DNA of 63,629 bases, from contig NZ_LBMK01000011.1 of the NCBI RefSeq assembly GCF_001005295.1, positions 1-63,629 on the forward strand. Direction: 5' to 3'. The notes under the pieces are model-generated. The model saw only the letters and a program-made list of their open reading frames with translations, was not told where the DNA came from and did no database searches. A program made the translations under genes and the position numbers. The DNA is from Streptomyces yangpuensis (GTDB lineage Bacteria > Actinomycetota > Actinomycetes > Streptomycetales > Streptomycetaceae). How positions within the stretch are numbered: position 1 is the stretch's first letter; the number at the start of each line of letters is the position of its first letter. Below are positions 1 to 8,475 of this stretch, piece after piece.

Positions 1-420
1 CCAGAAACGTCCCGGCTGAGGTCAATAATGCAGACCCGTGCGCCCGCGCGGGTCAGAGCAGTGTTAAGAAGCGCTTCCTCCCGGACGTGAACGCCCGGGG
101 TTCCGCGCTAGATCACGCTGAACTTCGGGCGCTGGAGCGGGTGGAGGCGGCTGGAGGTGCCCGGGTCCTCCTCGAAGGCGACCGGGTCCTCGATCCCGGC
201 CTCGTTCAGGACAAGGTTCGGGCGGGGTTCGATCCCCGGTCGCAGGGTTGAACCATGGTGAGGGTGTCCAGCCTGCCCGTTTCCCGTCGCCCCGTTCGGC
301 CTTACGCCCTCGCGGCCGCCAGACGCCGGTGCCGGCGTGCTCGCCGCCGGCACGGCGTCTGGATCGCACGTCACCTCCGCGCGGTAGCTGGCATCCATCC
401 GGCTGCGGCTCCGGAACCGG
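1..420. other. Left edge; no confident gene, possible broken coding remnant
   Basis: I see no gene I can name here. On the minus strand a 96-codon frame (398 to 108) ends in a TAG at 110-108. The same frame then stays open to the window edge without any ATG, GTG or TTG, and reads like protein (for example EEALLNTALTRAG). That could be one gene broken by a premature stop, or chance in GC-rich DNA. The segment lies downstream of the SGNH hydrolase gene. Confidence 0.2.
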
Positions 421-1140
421 CTACGCGTTCTCGGTCAGGAGACCGGCGTCGATGACCTCAGCGATCAGGGTGGCGCCGCGGCTGTTCTGGTGGATGTGGT
501 CGGTCGTGAGCACGAGGTTTCGGCGCCGCGAGATCGTGTCGAGGTTGAAGCGAAGCACGGCGTGTTGGACGAGGACGCCGAGGCTCGCTGCGAGGGTCAC
601 CTCCTGGTAGGGAATCAGCGGTGGGTCCGCTTGGCGCAGTTCCTCGATCTGGCGTTCGTGGAGGGGAAGGTAAGTCACGTTGTTGGTGGTGGCGACTTCG
701 GCGATCATCCGGCTGTACCGCTGCGATGCCTGCGCCGCTGCTCCGTCGAGTTGTTGGCCGAGAGCCGGGAGCGACAGCAGACCGATCGTCGCGTCGGTCT
801 CCGCTCGCAGTCGTTCGACGACGGCTCCCAGGCACTGCTGGAACCAGCCGGCTGACGGGCGTTCGGGGAGCTGTTTGCGCTTCATGGCCTTATCGACGCG
901 GTAGCCGGCAAGGCTCGCTCGGGCGTCGTTGGTCCCGATCAACACGGTGATGACGTCGGACGGGTTCGCGATGACGGCGTCGAGGCTCCGCAAGAGGTTG
1001 TAGGCGAAGTCGCCGTTGGCGCCGAAGCGAGCAAGTTGCAGATCACCGGGTGGGTGGCGTCGTCGGAGGAGGTCCAGGTAGTCGACGCTGATCAGCGCGC
1101 GGGTGAGGCTGTCGCCGAGGCAGGCGATGCGCGTCGTCAT
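421..1140 (-). CDS. SGNH/GDSL-family hydrolase, 239 aa
   Basis: Predicted serine esterase or lipase-like hydrolase of the SGNH fold. The block I nucleophile motif CLGDSLT is at residues 7-13, a FGANGD block near 50, the block III motif IGTNDA near 85, and the C-terminal DHIHQNSRG supplies the catalytic Asp/His pair. There is no signal peptide, so it is probably cytoplasmic. The ATG at 1140 overlaps the stop of the upstream cupin gene as ATGA, which suggests translational coupling. It is the last gene of an AraC-cupin-hydrolase set on the minus strand. The substrate cannot be told from the sequence. The longer reading frame upstream of the ATG is a shadow of the cupin gene. Confidence 0.85.
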   Translation of the reverse strand: MTTRIACLGDSLTRALISVDYLDLLRRRHPPGDLQLARFGANGDFAYNLLRSLDAVIANPSDVITVLIGTNDARASLAGYRVDKAMKRKQLPERPSAGWFQQCLGAVVERLRAETDATIGLLSLPALGQQLDGAAAQASQRYSRMIAEVATTNNVTYLPLHERQIEELRQADPPLIPYQEVTLAASLGVLVQHAVLRFNLDTISRRRNLVLTTDHIHQNSRGATLIAEVIDAGLLTENA

Positions 1141-1601
1141 GATGCTTCCGGTCCCGGCACGCCGACGCGTTCGGTCGGGTGAGTGCCGGTGCGAGGACGG
1201 TGGTCGGTGCCGAGGCCGGCGGTGATGGTCAGGATGGACGTCGGCCCGGTCATGTCGACCGCGTGCCATACCCCGGCCGGGTTGATGGTGGCCTCGCCGG
1301 GCCCGAGCAGAATGCGGTCGGGCACTCCGTCGAGGTCGCGGGTGACCGTCACCGACCCCCTGAGGCAGACGACCAGTTCGTCGCCGGCGGGGTGGCTCTC
1401 CCAATGGTCGCCGGGGCCGTCGCCGTCGAAGATCATCACCATCCGGCCCTCGGCGCCGTCTGCCGCAACCGCGGCGCTGTAGGCCTGGAGCGCCTCCGGG
1501 GCCCAGGCGAAGCCCTCGACGGGTTTCGCTGTCGATCCCAGTCCGAGGTGCACGGGGGTGGTCCGCAGGTCGATGGTGTTGTGTTCGTTGACGAGTCTCA
1601 T
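1137..1601 (-). CDS. Cupin-domain protein, 154 aa
   Basis: Small single-domain cupin. The first cupin motif is visible as GDHWESHPAGDELVVCLRG (metal-binding His/His/Glu type) and the second as GPGEATINPAGVWHAV. The N-terminal part carries a conserved-looking DLRTTPVHLGLG stretch. Members of this class can be sugar or small-acid binding proteins or metal-dependent enzymes, and the exact role is not visible. The gene sits 79 bp downstream of the AraC regulator and overlaps the hydrolase start by four bases. The three are probably one transcription unit in which the AraC protein controls the cupin and hydrolase. Confidence 0.85.
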   Translation of the reverse strand: MRLVNEHNTIDLRTTPVHLGLGSTAKPVEGFAWAPEALQAYSAAVAADGAEGRMVMIFDGDGPGDHWESHPAGDELVVCLRGSVTVTRDLDGVPDRILLGPGEATINPAGVWHAVDMTGPTSILTITAGLGTDHRPRTGTHPTERVGVPGPEAS

Positions 1602-1680
1602 GCCGACGATCGTCACACCGCAGCGACCGAGTGGTCTTGAAGGAATGGGAACACAAGCCGACGCGACGGGCGGTCGGCGA

Positions 1681-2505
1681 CTACCCGGTCCCGAGGAGGA
1701 CCTCGCTGTGACGCCAGGCCGTCGGCGTTCGGCCCGTGAACTCGCTCCAGTCCCGCACGAGGTGGGCCTGGTCGGCGTAGCCGGAGATGGTCGCCACCTC
1801 GGCCCATGGGAGCGGGTCCCGCGCCGTCGCCAGGTGATGCGCGTGCTCGAAGCGGAGAACGCGGGCGAAGGCTTTGGGCGACAGGCCCAGCTCGCCACGG
1901 AACCGTTCGGTGAGGTGCCGGCGGCTCCAGCCCAGTTCCTCGGCGACTGCACCGACCTGGACGCAGCCCCGTGCGACGACGAGTCGGCGCCAGGCCTCGG
2001 CCACCTCGGGGCGCATCCGGCGCACATGGTCGCTGCCGGCGCCCTGGCCAACAGCTCGCAGCAGCAACTCGTCCAGTACGGTGAACCGCGCCGCCCATGT
2101 CGATGCCGCTCGGAGCCGGTCGGCCAGTTCGACGCCAAGCGCTCCGAGAAGCTCGTCCAGTGGGACCAGTCGGTGGGCGAGCACGGCGGCGGGCATGCCG
2201 TAGATGGCCCGAGCCCCGAGCGGTGTCAGCGCCACCTTCACACCTTGCTGGCGTCCGTCGTGGTGGATCGCGACGGACCGGCCCATCAGACCGCCGGCCA
2301 CACTGCCGAATCGGGTGACTGGTGACCCGTCGCCAACGCCCGCCGCAACCTCCAAAGGGTCTGACAGGCTGATCACCGCAGTGAGAAAGCGACTCGGCGT
2401 GCCGCAGTGCACTCCCGCCGCGAGCCCGCGGAGGTCGAAGCCGACATACGAGTCGACGTACCGCCGCAAGGCGGGCGCCGGACGTGCACCGATCCCGGTG
2501 GCCAT
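1681..2505 (-). CDS. AraC-family transcriptional regulator, 274 aa
   Basis: The C-terminal third holds a double helix-turn-helix of the AraC/XylS type: first helix region VGAVAEELGWSRRHLTERF, second region EVATISGYADQAHLVRDW, then FTGRTPTAWR. The N-terminal 160 residues (ALRRYVDSYVGFDLRG, then TPLGARAIYGMP) match the ligand-sensing domain often found in actinobacterial AraC proteins. It is probably a local regulator of the cupin and SGNH hydrolase genes directly downstream on the same strand. No operator palindrome stood out upstream. Confidence 0.85.
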   Translation of the reverse strand: MATGIGARPAPALRRYVDSYVGFDLRGLAAGVHCGTPSRFLTAVISLSDPLEVAAGVGDGSPVTRFGSVAGGLMGRSVAIHHDGRQQGVKVALTPLGARAIYGMPAAVLAHRLVPLDELLGALGVELADRLRAASTWAARFTVLDELLLRAVGQGAGSDHVRRMRPEVAEAWRRLVVARGCVQVGAVAEELGWSRRHLTERFRGELGLSPKAFARVLRFEHAHHLATARDPLPWAEVATISGYADQAHLVRDWSEFTGRTPTAWRHSEVLLGTG

Positions 2506-2967
2506 GCGGCCTTCCTCCCTACTCGGAGTGCGAGCCGGAGAGCCCCGGCAAGATCATCAACTGCACCGCCGTGCCGCTTGCCAGTCCGGTCCGCGTCCAC
2601 CACGCACGGCACGTCCTCGGCCAGCCCCAGCACGCCACGCGAAGGAGCCGGCGCGGACCCGGGAACCTGGTCCAGCCTTGGGAAACACCTCAGGTACGAA
2701 CCGCGGGTACGCGGTGCGGTCGATCGACGTCACTGACACCCCGAAGAAACACGACGCGACAAAGACCTGAGCAGCCTAACCACCGTGAACCAGCTGCCCG
2801 ACATTGCCCCGACCAGCAATTGCGCGGCTTCACGGCCCCTTCCGGAGTATTCGGGTTGCTACCCATGTACGGCATACCAGGCAGCCTGACATCAGCTCCC
2901 CACCAGCGCTCGCGATGTCCGAGCACCTCGGCCACCTGATATGCCCGCGTCACCCCGATGCGGGCGT
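2506..2967. other. Gene-poor stretch between AraC gene and transposase remnant
   Basis: About 460 bases without a gene I can support. Short minus-strand frames (about 2640-2525, containing LGLAEDVPCVVDADRTGK) look mildly coding but match nothing I recognise. The segment next to 2968 probably contains the lost right end of the Tn3-like element. I searched by eye for a typical terminal inverted repeat starting GGGG and did not find a convincing one. Confidence 0.3.
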
Positions 2968-3890
2968 TCAGTCCACGCCTTCGTCGTCCTCGTCCAGCTC
3001 GGGCGCGTCCGGGTCGCGCAGTGGGCGCAGGGCGTCGGCGGCCGGGGTCGAGGCGGTGAAGCTGTAGCGGCCGAGCAGGTTCAGGTTGCGGTGCTTGAGC
3101 GGGGAGAGCCGAGTGACGTCCTCCTCGCGGACCTTCGGCCTGGAGCTGGGCGACGACGGCGTCGATGCATACGTCGCGGGCCAGCTTGTGACGGGACTCC
3201 TGCACGGTGAGCTGCCGGTTCGTCTGACGGCGGTAGGTGTCATCGACCGGGTCGACCACGCGCAGCAGGTGCTCGGTCCTGGCGATGCGCCCGTACTCGG
3301 CGAACGCCGCCCCCAGCGGGGTCGGGCGGCCGTCGCGGCCGAACATGCGCAGCAGGTCGTAGGCGCGGACCTGATTGGTCACCAAGGACCCGGCTACCTT
3401 CAGCATGTCCCGGCCAGTGCGACGGAACCTGGGGCTGAAGTTGTAGCCGAGGATCTTGAACAGGCCGAACACCATGTCGGAGTAGGAGGCGTTGTCGGTC
3501 GAACCACCATCTCCGGCTTCACGCCGCCGTCGAGGTTCAGCAACGCCTCCAGGATGTGCAGGGAGTCGCACGGGGTGCCGGGGACGACCATCTGCCCGAT
3601 GCCCGCGACCTGGTCGTTGACTGCGTTGAGCCAGGTGACGCCGCGCTTGAACCCGAGGTACTTCGGCGACGGCGCCGCGCTCACGGTCCGCACGGGAACG
3701 ACGAACCGCAGCCCGTCTCCACCGAGGCGAGCAGGCCGTCACCCCAGAACTTCACGATGGGCACCTCGGCCTGGGCGGCGATCAGCGCGGCGTTCGCCGC
3801 GGCGATCCAGCTTCGTACCGACCAGCGACGCTCCAAGGTGGTCCCCAGCTCCTGGGTCCGCACGGTCAACAAAGTGATTGCCGAGGGCGT
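2968..3890 (-). pseudogene. Tn3-family transposase remnant, frameshifted and internally deleted
   Basis: Pieces of a Tn3-type DDE transposase C-terminal half occur in order on the minus strand but in several frames. They are VPIVKFWGDGLLAS, then PSPKYLGFKRGVTWLNAVNDQ and SLHILEALLNLDGGVKPEM, then TDNASYSDMVFGLFKILGYN, then SLVTNQVRAYDLLRMFGR and RQLTVQESRHKLARDVC, and finally LSPLKHRNLNLLGRYSFTAS. At least three frame changes are needed. The joins after FSPRFR and after ARDVC skip segments normally present in the family, so there are internal deletions too. It cannot encode an active transposase. It marks this region as an old insertion site. Confidence 0.8.
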
Positions 3891-4092
3891 CTCCTCGGTG
3901 CGGGATCGCCCGGCCCACCACTGGCGTCGCCTGCTGCGCGAGCGCGGCATCGACCTGTCCGCCTCTCAGGTCCACCGCCTGGTCTCCGGCACCCCGGAAC
4001 GCCTGTCGTTGCAGGTCATGGCCGCGCTCTGCGACATCCTCTCCTGCACCCCGGCTGACCTGGTGGCCACCACCGCCGATAGAAAGCGCAGC
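3874..4092 (+). pseudogene. Cro/C1-type helix-turn-helix fragment
   Basis: A plus-strand frame opening at GTG 3874 reads HHWRRLLRERGIDLSASQVH, RLVSGTPERLSLQVMAALCD and ILSCTPADLV. This is the compact XRE/HTH_26 domain usually seen in small actinobacterial proteins next to mobile elements. After about residue 70 the similarity stops and the frame continues through the antisense of the TetR gene without a stop, so the gene has lost its end. It lies head-to-head with the Tn3 transposase remnant and probably belonged to the same element. Confidence 0.5.
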
Positions 4093-4155
4093 GAAAGGGG
4101 CAGGCCATCCCGGGGCGGGTTCGGCTCCTGCCCCAGGGCCGTCGGAACGGGTGGG

Positions 4156-4737
4156 TCAGCCCTGGCGGAGGCCGGCCAGTTCGGCGTCGATGGCGCCGCT
4201 CATCAGCTCCCGCGCATGGCCGATCCTGATGCCGCCGCTGAGCCAGCGCATGCTGAGCCCTTCGAGCAGCGCGGTGAGCCGTTCCGCGGCGGCGGCCAGC
4301 GACGAGGCGGGGGCCATCGGGTGGACCTGGCCGAGCAGCGCGGCGACCTCCTGGACCCAGACCAGGGTGGCCCTGGCCAGGTCCTCGCGCAGCACCTCGT
4401 CGAAGACGGCGCTCGCCCGCAGTTCGCCCCAGGCCGAGCTGTTCTCCCGTACCTCCACGGTGTCCTGGAGCTCCAGGAGCAGGGTCTCCTCCAGCTCCTC
4501 CCGGGGGGAGAGCGGCGGGGCGTCCGGGTCGCGGTCCGTGGTGTAGCGCTCGGCCCGGTCGTTGATGAACTCCAGGGTCTGGCGCAGGACCCCCGTGCGG
4601 TCCTTGAAGTGGTAGTAGATCAGGGCGGTGGACACGCCCGCCTCGGCCGCGAGTTCCTCCACGCGCAGCCCGCGGACCCCGCGCCGGGCGATCACCCGGG
4701 CGGCCGCTTCCAGGATCTGAGTGCTGCGAGACGCCAT
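4156..4737 (-). CDS. TetR-family regulator, paralogue 1, 193 aa
   Basis: The N-terminal TetR DNA-binding domain is clear: QILEAAARVIARRGVRGLRV, EELAAEAGVSTALIYYHFKD, residues about 6-50. The ligand domain contains VRENSSAWGELRA and ERLTALLEGLSMRWLSGG. These stretches are nearly the same in the second TetR at 6503-7108, so the two are paralogues. The start chosen is ATG 4737, because the DNA-binding domain begins a few residues later. The frame stays open upstream and joins in frame to a remnant of an agmatine deiminase C-terminus. It probably binds the palindrome at 5118-5137 and its two relatives. Confidence 0.85.
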   Translation of the reverse strand: MASRSTQILEAAARVIARRGVRGLRVEELAAEAGVSTALIYYHFKDRTGVLRQTLEFINDRAERYTTDRDPDAPPLSPREELEETLLLELQDTVEVRENSSAWGELRASAVFDEVLREDLARATLVWVQEVAALLGQVHPMAPASSLAAAAERLTALLEGLSMRWLSGGIRIGHARELMSGAIDAELAGLRQG

Positions 4738-4824
4738 GGACCGCACCTTACCGGGGCGTTCGGGTGCGGGCATACGCGGCCCGGCGCGGGGCCTGCGGGC
4801 CGGTGCGGGCGCGGCGGTCATCAG

Positions 4825-5072
4825 AGGGCGGGCGGCACGGCCGGGTGGGTGGGACTGGGTGGCGCAGTGGATGCCGCCGCCCCCGGCGGCGACGTTGTCG
4901 ATGGCGATCTGGACCACCTGCCGGTCGGGGTAGGCGGCCTGGAGGATCGCGTACGCCAGGCCGTCGGCGTGGCCGTCGCCGAACTCCGGTGCGACGACCG
5001 CGCCGTTCACGGCGGCAGGGCCGCCGCCCCGAACCGGAGCAGTCGGCGGCGGGTGGTGCGGGACGTGTCCAT
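4825..5072 (-). pseudogene. Agmatine deiminase remnant (signal and C-terminus only)
   Basis: An AGGAGG ribosome site precedes ATG 5072, which starts a twin-arginine-like signal (MDTSRTTRRRLLRFGAAAL) that stops at TGA after 21 codons. Immediately downstream, in another frame, is the C-terminal 55-60 residues of an agmatine deiminase (APEFGDGHADGL, then VAAGGGGIHCATQ with the catalytic Cys). It aligns with residues about 328-385 of the intact enzyme at 7285-8442. About 270 residues in between are missing, so this is an internal-deletion pseudogene. The normal stop codon is also gone and the frame runs into the TetR gene. Confidence 0.75.
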
Positions 5073-5117
5073 GGGTCCTCCTGAGGGGAAGAGGCGGAAT
5101 GGCTCGGCATCCTTGCG

Positions 5118-5137
5118 TTGACTGAAAATTCAGTCAA
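5118..5137. promoter_or_regulatory. TetR operator 1, 9-2-9 palindrome
   Basis: TTGACTGAAAATTCAGTCAA is a perfect inverted repeat with 9-base arms around AA. It lies 46 bases upstream of the start of the agmatine deiminase remnant. Two relatives sit at 6440-6459 and 7101-7120, each next to a gene of the same module. The natural candidates to bind it are the two paralogous TetR proteins. Confidence 0.75.
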
Positions 5138-5165
5138 GAGGTGGAGGGGAGGAGGGGCGGGTCGT

Positions 5166-6391
5166 TCAGGTGCGGCGGTACTGGTCCGCCACGATCGTGA
5201 CGGAGCCGTCGGCGCCCGCTTCCACCAGGCGCACGATCGCGATCTCGCCGCGGTCCGGACTGCGCACGCAGAACGGCCGCGCCTTGGCGAGAACACCGAA
5301 GGGCAGGGTGGCGGCCGGCCGTGTCTCGATGCCGGGGCGTCCTGCGCGTGGCCGGGCCCGGCCGCCTCCGCGAGGGTCGGCGCGTGCACCCCGGCGGCGG
5401 CCCGGACGGGGGCCGCCCTCGCGGCATGGACATGGAGCGGCGCGGACGGCCCGGCGCCGGGCCGGTCCCCGACCTCGTCCCGGACCCGGACGGGCAGCCA
5501 GCCGTCGTTGAACTCCGGCCGGGGGCCCACCTCAGGGTGCGCGTGCACGGACGCGATCAGCTCGACGGTCGCGGGGCGGTCCTCCGGGCGCTTGGCCAGG
5601 CACCAAGAGATCAGGTCGTGCAGGTCGGGGGGTACGCGGGTGAGGCCGGGGCACTCGTGGACCACCCGGTACAGCGCCCCGGACTCGGGGCCGTTCCCGA
5701 AGGGCGGCACGCCGCCCGCCACGTACCCGGCGAGCGCGCCGAGCGCGAAGACGTCGGTGGCCGGTGTCACCCGGTGCCCCAGCGCCTGCTCTGGGGCCAT
5801 GAAGGCGGCGGTGCCGATCCGCAGCCCCGTGCCGGTGAGCGCGGCCGCGTCGGCCGCCCTCGCGATGCCGAAGTCGATCACGCGCGGCCCGTCCCCGGCC
5901 ACCAGCACGTTGGCCGGCTTGAGGTCGCGGTGGACCACGCCCGCCCGGTGGATGGCCTGGAGCGCCTCGGCGATGCCCGCGACGAGCAGCAGGACGGTGC
6001 GCGCGGGCAGCGGCCCGTGCCGTCGTACCACCTCATGCAGGGACGGGCCGGGCACGTAGGCGGTGGCCAGCCAGGGGGTGCGGTCGTCGACACCGGAGTC
6101 GACGACCTGGGCCGTGAACAGGCCGTGGATCCGGCGGGCGCTGGCCACCTCCTGGGCGAACCGCTCCCGGAACTCGGGATCCGCGGCGAACTCCCTGCGG
6201 ACGGCCTTCAGCGCGATGGGGCGGCCGCCCGGCGTGTACGCCAGGTAGACCACCCCCATGCCGCCGGCGCCGAGGCGGGCGTGGAGGCGGTATCCGCCGA
6301 TCTCGTACGGGTCGTCGGCGGCCGGCGCCGCAGGGGTGGGGGCGGGTGCAGGTGCGGCGGCAGGCTGCGCTCCGGGATGGCGCTCGGACAT
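5166..6391 (-). CDS. Hanks-type Ser/Thr protein kinase, C-terminus out of frame
   Basis: Residues 1-290 form a complete PknB-like kinase: glycine loop GAGGMG at 41-46, Lys62, catalytic HRDLKPAN at 154-161, DFG at 173-175, and MAPEQALG. An Ala/Pro-rich leader of 25 residues precedes it. After EFNDGWLPV (about residue 300) the frame becomes low-complexity and shows no membrane segment. In a different frame, ending in TGA at 5166-5168, is a tail of the type seen in Streptomyces kinases (ARPFCVRSPDRGEIAIVRLV). The gene therefore seems to have a frameshift or deletion in the linker, and the uncorrected frame would run on to 4748. Start ATG 6391 is 48 bases from operator 2, divergent from the second TetR gene. 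Confidence 0.7.
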
Positions 6392-6439
6392 GCGGTAGCT
6401 CTTTCAACGATGCGGCAATGATCTGGCCGCATCGTGCTG

Positions 6440-6459
6440 CTAACTAAAGTTTCAGTCAA
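6440..6459. promoter_or_regulatory. TetR operator 2, imperfect palindrome
   Basis: CTAACTAAAGTTTCAGTCAA keeps the right arm of operator 1 exactly (TTCAGTCAA), with three changes in the left arm. It lies between the divergent kinase (start 6391) and second TetR (start 6503) genes, so one bound dimer could control both promoters. Confidence 0.65.
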
Positions 6460-6502
6460 TGTGTGACAATGCGAGACGCACCCGGCCAGGAGGGATCACG
6501 CA

Positions 6503-7108
6503 GTGACCGACCGAAGAACAGAAATCCTCATCGGCGCCGCGCGGGTCATCGCACGTCAGGGCGTCCGGGGGTTGCGGATGGCGGACCTGGCGGCCGAGGC
6601 CGGCGTGTCCACCGCCCTGATCTACTACCACTTCGAGGACCGGGCCGGCATCCTGCGGCACGCGCTGGCGTTCATCGGCGACCGGGCCGGCCGCTACACC
6701 GCCACGACCCGGCACACCGGCCCGGGGGCCCCGCCGCCGGGTCCGCGGCAGTTGCTGGATCGGACCCTGCTGCTGGAGTTCCAGGACCTGCCCGAAGTTC
6801 GCGAGAACAGTACGGCCTGGGGCGAGCTGCGTGCCCACTCGGTCTTCGACCCGGAGCTGCGCGAGGAACTCGCCGCCGCGGGTGCGGCCTGGGCGGCGGA
6901 GATCGCGGGCCACCTCGCCGAGCTCTGCCCGGCCGCCCCGCCCGGCGCCGTCACCGCGGCCGCGGAGCGGCTGACGGCTCTGCTGGAGGGGCTCAGCGTC
7001 CGCTGGCTCAGCGGCCTCCTCCCCCTGCGACACGCTCGCGACCTGGTGCGCGAGGCCATCGGAGTGGAATTGGGCCGACTGGGTTCCCCTGCTCCTCGAA
7101 TTGACTGA
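6503..7108 (+). CDS. TetR-family regulator, paralogue 2, 201 aa
   Basis: Starts at GTG 6503 behind an AGGAGG site. TetR DNA-binding domain: RTEILIGAARVIARQGVRGL then LAAEAGVSTALIYYHFEDRA. The ligand domain has VRENSTAWGELRAHS and ERLTALLEGLSVRWLSGL, closely matching the TetR at 4156-4737. It is divergent from the kinase and directly upstream of the intact agmatine deiminase. Its stop codon lies inside operator 3. The arrangement suggests autoregulation through operator 2 and control of the deiminase through operator 3. Confidence 0.88.
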   Translation: MTDRRTEILIGAARVIARQGVRGLRMADLAAEAGVSTALIYYHFEDRAGILRHALAFIGDRAGRYTATTRHTGPGAPPPGPRQLLDRTLLLEFQDLPEVRENSTAWGELRAHSVFDPELREELAAAGAAWAAEIAGHLAELCPAAPPGAVTAAAERLTALLEGLSVRWLSGLLPLRHARDLVREAIGVELGRLGSPAPRID

Positions 7109-7120
7109 ATTTCCAGTCAG
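7101..7120. promoter_or_regulatory. TetR operator 3 overlapping the regulator's stop codon
   Basis: TTGACTGAATTTCCAGTCAG has the same 9-2-9 layout as operator 1, with the left arm identical and two changes in the right arm. The TGA stop of the TetR gene (7106-7108) is within it. It is 165 bases upstream of the agmatine deiminase start and probably marks that gene's regulated promoter. Confidence 0.65.
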
Positions 7121-7284
7121 TGCCACAGTGGCGACACGAGGCCGCATCACTTCTCCCTGCAGAGCGGCCGTTCGCGGTGCGGAGCGCGCACCCTTGTCCG
7201 TAGGGCCCGGTCTGTCGGCCTATGTGATACCTCGCGCCCGCCCTGGCCGGATGTACCCCCGCCAGCCCACGATCGGAGTTCCCC

Positions 7285-8442
7285 GTGCCCTTCCTTCCCC
7301 CCACCCGCCGGACCGTCCTGCGCACCCTCGCCGGAATCGGCGCGGCCGTCGCCGGCGCCTCGGCCTGCGGCCCGTCCGCCGCCGGAGTGCAGCCGGAGGC
7401 CACGAAGGGGTCTGCCCCCGCGGCCGACGGGCGCCGCCTCGGTGCCGAGTGGGAGAGCCACACCCGTACCTTCATGTCCTGGCCGGCCCTGGCCGCCGGA
7501 GTGTGGGAGGAGGACCTGGGCCACGTGCGCGAGGACATCGCACGGATCGCCCGGGCGGTCGGGCAGTACGAGGCCGTCGTCATGATGGCGCGGCCCGACC
7601 AGGTGGCGGCGGCCCAGCGGGCCTGCGGCAACGACGTCGAGGTCATCCCGCTCGCGGTGGACGACCTGTGGGCGCGTGACACCGTCCCCGTCTTCGTCGA
7701 GGAGGGCGGCAAGGTCCTCGGCGTCGACTTCAACTTCAACGGCTGGGGCAACAAGCAGGAGCACAAGAACGACGGGGCGGTCGCCCGTACCCTGCTCCAG
7801 AAGTACGGGATCCCCCGGATCCAGGCCCCGCTGGTCTCCGAGGGCGGCTCCTTCGAGACGGACGGCGAGGGCACCCTGCTGGTCACCGAGAGCTCGATCG
7901 TCAACGACAACCGCAACCGGGGCAAGAACCGGGACGTGATCGAGGCGGAGCTGGGGCAGACCCTGGGCGTCCAGAAGGTCGTCTGGCTGGCCGGTGTACG
8001 CGGCGAGGACATCACCGACGCCCATGTGGACAGCCTCGTCCGGTTCGCCGCCCCCGGTGTCGTGCTGCTGGACCGCGCCCACCCCAGCACCCCGGCCGAC
8101 TCGTGGTCCCGCTCCGCCGACCAGGCGAAGTCCGTCCTGTCGAAGGCGACGGACGCCCGCGGGCGGCGTTTCGAGGTCATCGACCTGCCGCAGCCCGACC
8201 TGAACAGGATCACGGGCGAGGGCGACGACTTCGTGTCGACCTACGCCAACTTCTACATCGCCAACGATGCGGTCTTCATGCCGAAGTTCGGCGACCGCAA
8301 GGCCGACGACCGGGCCCGCGGCATCCTCCAGGAGCACTTCCCCGAGCGGGACATCGTGCCGGTCGCCATCGACACGATCGCCTCGGGCGGCGGCGGCATC
8401 CACTGCTCGACCCACGACCAGCCGGGCAAGCCCGCCGCCTGA
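7285..8442 (+). CDS. aguA: Agmatine deiminase family enzyme, exported, 385 aa
   Basis: Member of the peptidyl-arginine deiminase/agmatine iminohydrolase superfamily, which hydrolyses guanidino groups, classically agmatine to N-carbamoylputrescine and ammonia. Visible active-site blocks are VDDLWARDTVPVFVEE, SEGGSFETDGEGTLLVTESS, EDITDAHVDSLVRF, and GGGGIHCSTHDQP with catalytic Cys374. The N-terminus (PTRRTVLRTLAGIGAAVAGA, then SACG) is a twin-arginine signal that may also be lipidated at the Cys, though the lipobox is weak. That predicts an extracytoplasmic enzyme, which is unusual for a housekeeping agmatine deiminase. It is preceded by TetR operator 3 and followed after 33 bases by a VOC protein. 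Confidence 0.88.
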   Translation: MPFLPPTRRTVLRTLAGIGAAVAGASACGPSAAGVQPEATKGSAPAADGRRLGAEWESHTRTFMSWPALAAGVWEEDLGHVREDIARIARAVGQYEAVVMMARPDQVAAAQRACGNDVEVIPLAVDDLWARDTVPVFVEEGGKVLGVDFNFNGWGNKQEHKNDGAVARTLLQKYGIPRIQAPLVSEGGSFETDGEGTLLVTESSIVNDNRNRGKNRDVIEAELGQTLGVQKVVWLAGVRGEDITDAHVDSLVRFAAPGVVLLDRAHPSTPADSWSRSADQAKSVLSKATDARGRRFEVIDLPQPDLNRITGEGDDFVSTYANFYIANDAVFMPKFGDRKADDRARGILQEHFPERDIVPVAIDTIASGGGGIHCSTHDQPGKPAA

Positions 8443-8475
8443 GCGGATCCCCCGCCCGGCCGTTACGGTGGCGGT

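Noticed and set aside
200..240. tRNA T-arm-like GGGGTTCGATCCCC
   Set aside because: The stem allows only four pairs with a six-base loop, and no acceptor, D or anticodon arms fit around it.
7285..7420. Standard lipobox at agmatine deiminase Cys
   Set aside because: GASAC lacks the usual Leu at -3, so only twin-arginine export is claimed firmly.
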